Origin: Piper betle
Lineage: Eukaryota > Streptophyta > Magnoliopsida > Piperales > Piperaceae
Direction: 5' to 3'
DNA: 64,000 nt
Assembly: GCA_033002965.1 (NCBI GenBank)
Contig: JAURVB010013507.1
Span: forward strand, 124,001-188,000
Shown: positions 57,344 to 64,000 of the stretch, piece by piece
Position numbering within the stretch: position 1 is the stretch's first letter
Layout: every line of letters begins with the position of its first letter
Position numbers and translations under genes: made by a program
The notes under the pieces: model-generated
Told to the model about the DNA's origin: nothing
Seen by the model: only the letters and a program-made list of their open reading frames with translations
Databases searched by the model: none

Positions 57344-58228
57344 AATTCTTTTATTCTCATTTATATGAAGATTTTTTTATTTTTTGGTTATTGAGTGTAG
57401 TTTGTTGCATATGGATGATTTAGTAGCTTCTTCACATATTTATTTTACTTTAATGTCTTGTCAAGTAAGTTGTGGTATCTTGATATATTTTTTGTTCATA
57501 ATTGAAGTACTTCATCTGCATTTGCTGAATAAATGAACTTCGGCGCGAATCTAATTTCTATGGTCCATTTTATTTTGAAGAATTTCCTTCTTTCAAGTTT
57601 GTTTGGTCCTAAAGTTTTTATTTATTTATTTATTTTTAATCATCACAATGGAATACATTATGCTTCTTTAAAACTACATCTGCTGGTCACCTCCAAATAG
57701 TTTGAATTATGTAACCCAAGTTTCTTGTACTTCATCTTCGTTGAAGCTCTCATCGTTTGCAGTTAATCTCGGCTCCTTTTTTACCCCTTTTTTTCTGGTT
57801 AATGACTAGTGTTTATCATGTAGGGAAAAGTATACATTGTCTCTCTGTCTGGCTTCGGTGCTGGTCATATAGAACTCCAGAATTAAGTTGCTATTTTATT
57901 AATGGGGCAAGGATTATGCATGCCATTTTTTGGTCTGTTTCATCCTTTATTTCGACTGTCCATCTTAGAAAGATAAAATCGTAATTCTTGTAACTCCATT
58001 TCTTTATCTATAGAAGGAAATTGTGTTTGATATATTTTGTTTCAGAAAGTACAGATCTTCAACTATTTGTTAGTTTCGGAGACTTTGATACTTTAAAATT
58101 CATATTCTATTTAGTTGAATAAACCAAAACAAAAAATGGAATTCTTTATTTGAATATTCACGGGAAGCACGTCACCAAAATGTTAGGCTTGTAAGTTTGA
58201 GCTTTAATTTTGAATCTAAACTATTATG

Positions 58229-58915
58229 TGTTGGGCCATATAGGCCGCTTAAAGGGACTTTAAACATGTTTTATATGTCTCTCTTAATTTACAAGTTATG
58301 AATAAAATTTTCCTATTACCCTATATAAAAGTTACTAACACCATTCATAATTAATGTAGGATTAATCTAATAATTCTCCTCCTCACACATTATACTATGT
58401 GAATCATCTGCCCAAATTGATAGACATACCCATAAGGCAAATCGAGTCAGCTCTGAAACCACTATTTGGATGGACCCCCCAAAAGGACTTGACATACCAT
58501 GACACAAATCAAGTTAGGCTCTGATACCATTATTAGACATCTCATAAGGCATTATTAGACATACCATAAGGCATTATTAGACATACCATGAGGCAAATCA
58601 TAACATTATTAGACATACCATGAGGTATTATTAGACATACCATGAGGCATTATTAGACATACTATGAGGTAAAACGAGTCAGGCTCTGATACCACTATTA
58701 AGCCTTATAAGTCCCCAAAAAGACTTTGGCATACTATGAAGTAAATCAAGTTAGGCTCTAATATCCATATTAGGCTATATGGGCCTCCTAAAAAGACATA
58801 AAATAAGTTTTATAAGCCTCTTTTAATCCAATAATTAGTTTAAAGAATAAAATTTTTTCATAGCCTATATACAAGTCATTAGCATCATTTATGACGGACT
58901 AAGATTAACCCAATA
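58229..58915 (-). mobile_element. TRIM copy 3, with an amplified internal motif
   Basis: Left LTR 58229-58372 (TGTTGGGCCATATAGGCC at its start), right LTR 58768-58915 (ends AACCCAATA). The minus-strand polypurine tract GTGTGAGGAGGAGAAT abuts the left LTR. Between 58440 and 58750 the interior contains at least three primer-binding-site-like phrases (CTCTGATACCA or CTCTGAAACCA) and about five tandem repeats of CATTATTAGACATACCATGA. The interior is non-coding. Confidence 0.72.
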
Positions 58916-59653
58916 CTTTGATTGGGTGGTGTCGAACGAGTAGAAATTGAAGATCGAAGAAAAGAAGGGATAATCCATATGTTTTGAGAAATTTCGAAGG
59001 AAAGTTGTAAAATCTTTAGGTTTTCTTGATGTAGAAGGCCATTAGGGTAAATTTGTAATGTAGTATAAGCCACGTTAGCAAGGTGGGACCAGTAATTAAA
59101 TTATGCCTTATGCTTATTTATGGGAGCCGAAAGGTGTCTATGGTCGGACTTTTCTTCATTCTTTACGTGGCCAGTCTCCTCCCTCTTAGGTGGTGATTCC
59201 CTGGGAGTTTGGATTATTTTTTTCAATAAAATACTTTTGGCTTGTTAAATCTTGCTTGATGTTTATTATGGGTATTTTATTATTTTTCAATACTATTTTT
59301 CATTTGTGAAATGGGTATAAGTGTTAAAAAAATTACTACTATCAAATATTATTTATACTTTGAAAAATCCTGAACTAAAGAGAATGCTTAAACGTTTATG
59401 GAATGCTAGGTTTGGACTTACAAGATCGGTTTTGGACGACATGTTTACACGGTGGAGAAGGTTTGTGATGAGTCCGGCGAAGACCCAACATGTAGCAGGT
59501 AAATATCTATTTCCTTTTTGTTTTTATCTTCGTTTTTTTACTTTCCACCATATGCATATCACATCGCTCTGATTACAGTATCGCAGACCATTGACAATAC
59601 TTTGGAATAGACCTCCTGGCGGAGTCATGGGGTTTCTTGCTGAATTGTAATGG

Positions 59654-62495
59654 ATGAAAGTTCTATAATTGATGGTGCGAACCACAATGGTAATTTCGTT
59701 TTATCAAGGGATCCTTTTTCATCGGTCCTAAAGCTGAAAAGTCGGTCCTCTGCTGGTCATAGCTTTGCATAGCATTCTTTGGGACTTGCTTCATTCATGT
59801 CTCAGTTCATTCTTCTATTGTTTGTGAATATCACTATGTTCGAGCGCATAATAACTCCATGTATATTAGTTCCTGAAAATTTAAGGTATTGACCATCCAT
59901 TATCTGATGTCATGTTCATGTAAATTGAACTCTTGGGAAAATAAAAATTGCTGGCTCTTAGTGGCATTTTTAATGTGCAGTTTGCTGCATAACATAAGAT
60001 TGAGGTCCTGCATGGTCAGTGCAGTTGGTAGGGACATTTAAGATGTAGTAAGTGTTAGTTCATAGCATCTAATTCTGCGTGAATGCCGCAGACATTTGCA
60101 TGGTTGGTGTGCCAATATTTTCCTTTGGCTTTACGGGTAGAGAAGATGGGACACACGTTTTGAGATGAAACTAGGACCACCAGACACTTGGGTTTTTCTT
60201 ACCTTCAACGCATCTAATGCTTATATACGACAAGGAAGCAAGCTGCCAGCTTTAGCTTTACTAAAAGTCTAAGAACTTTGAAGTGAATCAGTTGCTGTAA
60301 TAGCTGGAAAGAGGACTGGCTTAGCACTGGGTTTTCTTGTAATGAGTTCGACAACTTAGGAAGACAACCAAGTGCTATTTGGATAAACTCTATAGAACTT
60401 GGCATATGCTCCAACTTACTTTCCTAGTTGCAGACTTTATACCATTAGTCAGTTCTAGTTGTTCATAGTATCTCTCTTTTTTTTTCTTTTTTGTATGAGT
60501 TCAATTATTGTTGTTCATAGGCGAGAAGCATTAATTTTGTATAAGTTTTTTGGAGGGCTCAGTCACTCACTGCTACAGCTACTCAAAAGCAGAATTTAAG
60601 GCATGTTTAAGGGAGCGAAATTTAGGCCATATTTTAGGGGCCTTCTCAATTGAAAATTGGATCCCTAAACAAGTGTTCCATAAGATTTAAACTCAATTCA
60701 TTGTGTGTCTTAATCATGATATAATAAGAGTTAATAAATTTGTGTGAAAATTTGCATTTTTAGCACTTTATTTATCTATTGCTGATGGCGTTGAGTAGAG
60801 GTGTCTGTCGGTTAGAATTAGTTGGGTAAACTCGCCAATTACCTTAAATATTTATATTAAACATAATTATTTCTCATTTAAACTTTTACTACATACACTC
60901 GAATTCAATTATTTATCATTTAGCAAACTTAAACACAACCATTTAAACTTGATTATAATATTAACAAATTAAATTTAGATAATAATATAAAAAAGTTAAT
61001 TAAAAAATATAAAGAAATTAATTGGGCTAATACAAAAATAAATAAAATTGAATAGATATTAATTATATATATAATATATTTTTATAACAAATTATAATAT
61101 AAATATAAAATTTAAAATTTATATTATTAAAATTAGATGCTTGATTCGCTGATACTGAGTACCGGTGATGAGACAGGAACCAAATTGTCTAAATCAAACC
61201 CTAATACCAAATTCAAACCATTAGAGTTTAATAGTTGGTGGACATCCACCGTCTACCGGGGGTGATGACTAAAAACCGACAGACATCACACATCAGTACT
61301 GTGCTCGCGTGAATCTTGGGTTTGATTTTTCTGGGTACATCACCGACAAAAATCACATGATTTTAAGAGCTACATCTTAGACACGGCGAGGCGATGATGC
61401 TGCCTTCCGACCCAATTCATTCATTTCTTTTCCTGGCCTTTATTCTCTGCGCGTGAACTGTGCACGGGGGCCTGCCATCTCCTTTATGTATGAACACGAC
61501 CCAACGTTTCTCTTAAGTCGTTTTATTTACATCTGATGTCAATCGAGATATTGCTGGACGATTGGTGATCACTAGCCAGAAAAAACTAAAATGAATATTG
61601 GGTTTCTTTCATTTTTCCATGTTTGATTGATCCACATCCTTCTAGTTCTTTCTGCTTTGCTCTTGAAGGGCTAACCACTTTGACGGGTGTGCCTACCGGC
61701 CCCAGTGGAAACCCTGTGAATGTGAAAGTGTACAGTGTTTTTTTAAAAAAATTTTACTTTTTTGTTGAGGGGAATCAAAGCATATGTAAGTTAAGAAAGT
61801 GGGAGAGTGAGGAAGAATCAACTGAGATTAGGAAGCGATGAAAGCAAAGGATATCGTGGGAATCTGGGACGCCTACAATGTGGAGAGAATTGGGTCCGTC
61901 TTCTTGTGGCTGTAAGAGTTGATGAGTGTGAAATGCGTGTGGCAGCTCACTCCACTCTACGATCTCTGATTAGATTTGATTTTGAAATCTTGAGTAGACT
62001 CTGAACAAAAGTGGGTGAATGTTTCCCACTAGACCTAATTGAGGTTGTCGGATTAGATTTTGAGAGCGGAATGCTTCTAATTTTGATGAAAAATAGAATG
62101 ACGATTCATATGCAAACATTTGTTCGCAATGGGTGAAGCTAAATCAAATTGCAAAAAATTTTCAGCTTGAGCCGTGCTTGCTATTTTAAAGCTGCGACAG
62201 ATATTTTGGCTCAAAATTAGAACATGTACTAAAGTTGTGCTCTTTTAGGCTCTCATTGATTTACAATATAAACTCGACCCGATAATTTGTTGAGTTAGGC
62301 CAACTCGCTCGCTGACAAATAAATTGGATCGAATTAAAAATAAAAAGAATTGTGCGAGTTATACGTTTTGTCAAAAATATTAGGTATGAGTTGATAGGTA
62401 AAATTGCACCTCTTTCTTTAAAAAAATTTTTTTTTTAATTAACGCACAAAAAAATATTTTGAGTCAAAGATTTCAAAATAACTGCCACTCGACTC
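59654..62495. other. Intergenic, AT-rich, no gene recognised
   Basis: No domain, RNA gene or complete element is recognised. The stretch 60790-61330 looks like decayed repeat DNA. Short open frames at 61620-62000 have no familiar motif. Confidence 0.45.
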
Positions 62496-62503
62496 TATAA
62501 ATA
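62496..62503 (+). promoter_or_regulatory. TATA box of the calmodulin-like gene
   Basis: TATAAATA within CTCTATAAATAAGG lies 73 bp before the ATG at 62576, which fits a start of transcription near 62530 and a short leader. Confidence 0.65.
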
Positions 62504-62575
62504 AGGCATCCAATCCCTTCAAATTCCTAATAACAGTAACAACCCCCAAAAAACAGAATACAAGACATCAAAAGA

Positions 62576-63121
62576 ATGGGCATCACCACTCTCTTTGCAA
62601 GAAGCCACAGCTCCAAACCCCAACCTCCCCTTCCCCTCCACCCTCGCTCGCCCCTCCCCTTCCTTCCTCCGCCGCCTCGGCAACCACCCCGACGACCTCC
62701 GCCGCGTCTTCGACAAGTTCGACGCCGACGGCGACGGACGCATCTCCCTGCCCGAGCTCAGCCGCGTCCTCCTCAGCCTCGGCGGCGCCCCCGAAGACGC
62801 CACCGCCATGATGCGCGAGGCCGACGCCGACGGCGACGGCTTCATCAGCCTGGACGAGTTCGTCGCCGTCAACCGCACCGGCGACGGCGACGGCGACGGG
62901 CTGGACGACCTGAGGAGGGCGTTCACGGTGTACGATAGGGATGGGAACGGGGTGATATCTGCGGAGGAGCTGCACCACGTGCTCCGGTCGATGGGGAGAA
63001 GACGACGCTGGCGGCCTGCAAGGGGATGATTCAGGGCGTCGATCGGAACGGCGACGGCGCCGTCAATTTCGAGGAGTTCTTGCTCATGATGGGTCGCTCT
63101 ACTTCTCCCCAATATGCATAA
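62576..63121 (+). CDS. Calmodulin-like EF-hand protein, single exon, frame disturbed
   Basis: Calmodulin-like proteins are calcium sensors that change shape on binding Ca2+ and act on other proteins. The frame 62595-63029 encodes three EF-hands: DADGDGRISLPEL, DADGDGFISLDEF and DRDGNGVISAEEL, each with Asp at loop position 1 and Glu (or its equivalent) at 12. After RSMG, within the G run at 62992-62996, the fourth EF-hand continues one base over: KTTLAACKGMIQGVDRNGDG, then AVNFEEFLLMMGRS and a TAA at 63119-63121. One missing base restores a normal four-EF protein of about 170 residues. The first ATG (62576, MGITTLFARSH) is in a different frame from the EF-hands, so the C-rich stretch 62610-62680 probably also holds an indel. 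No intron is needed. The GC content is very high, unlike the surroundings. Confidence 0.85.
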
Positions 63122-64000
63122 CCTTTTTATTTTCATACCATCTCCAAAATGCTTGCCATTTCTTTGAATTGAAAATGATGATGAACACTTTGCTGATGAC
63201 AACATCTGATCATCCCAACACCTACCTTACAACCTTGTAATCTTAAATTAAAAAATTATTAAAAATGATATTTGTAATCTGAAAATCTTGTGTACTTTTT
63301 TTATTTTTCTTGGACAGTTGTTTTTTACTAACAACAATTAAGACTAACACAATAATAATCACTTTCAAAAAAACAATTCATGATGATAAATATTATTTTT
63401 GTTACACTTATATATAATATATGAGTACCCAAAGCAAAAATAAGAAGTCACTTTTTAAAAAATGATTATTGTATATCTTATAAAAAATTTAAAAAAGCTG
63501 CAAAAATGTACGAAAAAGATTAATAAGAATCAACTAAAAATAATAAAAAAAATAAAAAAAAGTATAAGAGAAAGAGTAAGGGTATTATTTAATTTTATTT
63601 TTAATATAAATTATTAAAAACTGATGAAATTTACTTATAAATAGATAACAAAATGGTAGATTAAGTTTTTTTTTCAAAATTTATAAATCTGAAAAATCCT
63701 TTAAAAAATAAAAATTTGTTTTGAGGTGTATTGAATGTATCGGACATGTATCATATCAAACTTTTTACAGCCCAATACGTATTGGCTGAATCGCAATATG
63801 TATCGGCGCGATACGACACGGCATTCCATGGTTCCGACACTCAACCATTAAACCCACAAAAAGCATTCAACAAGCTGGTAAAAGTTGGATCCAGCAACAT
63901 GGTCATGTAGGCTCTTGCTCTGCTGTTCAAAATGGAAGGGAGAAAATCCCTAGGGTTTGCTCAATGGTTCAATGGTGTTGCGCCCTTTGGGCCCATACCC
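63122..64000. other. 3' flank, AT-rich, nothing recognised
   Basis: The first part is the 3' UTR side of the calmodulin-like gene. Near 63730-63840 the phrases AATACGTATTGG and GTATCGGCGCGATACG resemble a dispersed repeat also hinted at near 28330. Confidence 0.4.

Larger units (their letters stand above)
50099..59653 (+). pseudogene. Class-3 lipase pseudogene, seven pieces over 9.5 kb
   Basis: Fragments in correct order: 50099-50181 (YDPALAGVLVECASAL, then LIVDVQHCLQ); 50302-50325 plus 52206-52252 (ACYVGVAK, then HLNAIIVAFRGTQEH); 52755-52824 (NWVEDLFWKQLNLNFPGMPD); 52904-53063 (VHHGFYSAY, frameshift, TVRPGILDAVERVKELYGE, then LVTGHSMGGAMAS with the nucleophile elbow GHSMG); 53646-53807 (FGQLRTGNTAFASYF, HDMVPHLPPHYSLFP, TYHHFPRE); 59443-59498 (VYTVEKVCDESGEDPTCS); 59579-59653 (SIADH, stop, QYFGIDLLAESWG). 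Lipase_3 enzymes hydrolyse acylglycerols with a Ser-Asp-His triad. The exon carrying AFRGTQ is split by solo LTR C. Solo LTR B sits six bases after the donor of the fifth piece. A frameshift in piece 4, the stop in piece 7 and a gap inside piece 1 confirm loss of function. Confidence 0.85.

Noticed and set aside
59321..59572. An 83-codon open frame as a new small gene
   Set aside because: Its useful content is a lipase exon read in another frame (VYTVEKVCDESGEDPTCS at 59443-59498).
62519..63205. A 228-codon minus-strand frame
   Set aside because: It is the mirror of the GC-rich EF-hand gene and has no domain of its own.

Overview
This window is nuclear DNA of a flowering plant. The genes have many introns and are plant-specific or plant-type (auxin receptor tail, CASP-like membrane protein, plant CDK-like kinase, plant ISWI, calmodulin-like protein), and the space between them is AT-rich and full of LTR retrotransposons and MITEs. 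The calmodulin-like gene and the first exons of the kinase and ISWI genes are very GC-rich, with third positions almost all G or C. That suggests a monocot, but this is an inference and the species is not identifiable from what I see.

Layout. 1-203: last coding piece of a TIR1/AFB auxin-receptor F-box gene (+). 204-6400: non-coding DNA with a small direct repeat, a fragment of plastid trnS-UGA and a MITE-like inverted-repeat element. 6458-8375: two-exon CASP-like gene (-) with a Copia remnant in its intron. 9.6-13.8 kb: a minisatellite, a MITE with captured GC-rich DNA, a Helitron-like end, and a TRIM element with an hAT MITE nested inside. 17764-21648: seven-exon CDK-like kinase (-). 25.2-26.6 kb: debris of a mitochondrial carrier and a PIP aquaporin. 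28.7-32.4 kb: Rossmann-fold NAD(P)-binding gene (+) with what looks like a U12-type AT-AC intron. 33348-41241: 25-exon ISWI remodeller of the CHR11/CHR17 type (-), tail to tail with the Rossmann gene. 44.7-59.7 kb: a retrotransposon nest. It holds an internally deleted Copia element split by a 3-kb solo LTR, then a class-3 lipase pseudogene broken by two more solo LTRs and carrying two TRIM copies in one intron. 62576-63121: EF-hand calmodulin-like gene (+) with a clear TATA box.

The genes do not form a pathway. They touch separate processes: auxin perception, membrane scaffolding, phosphorylation, chromatin remodelling and calcium sensing. Three observations stand out. First, three conserved genes (kinase, ISWI, calmodulin-like) each carry one single-base deletion in or beside a short homopolymer, in an otherwise intact frame. 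Uncorrected assembly indels explain this better than three independent pseudogenes. Second, the AT-AC intron has near-consensus ends and branch site. Third, the lipase fragments can be followed in order over 9.5 kb, and perfect 5-bp target-site duplications date the breakage relative to the solo LTRs. I did not find a convincing unknown biological system.
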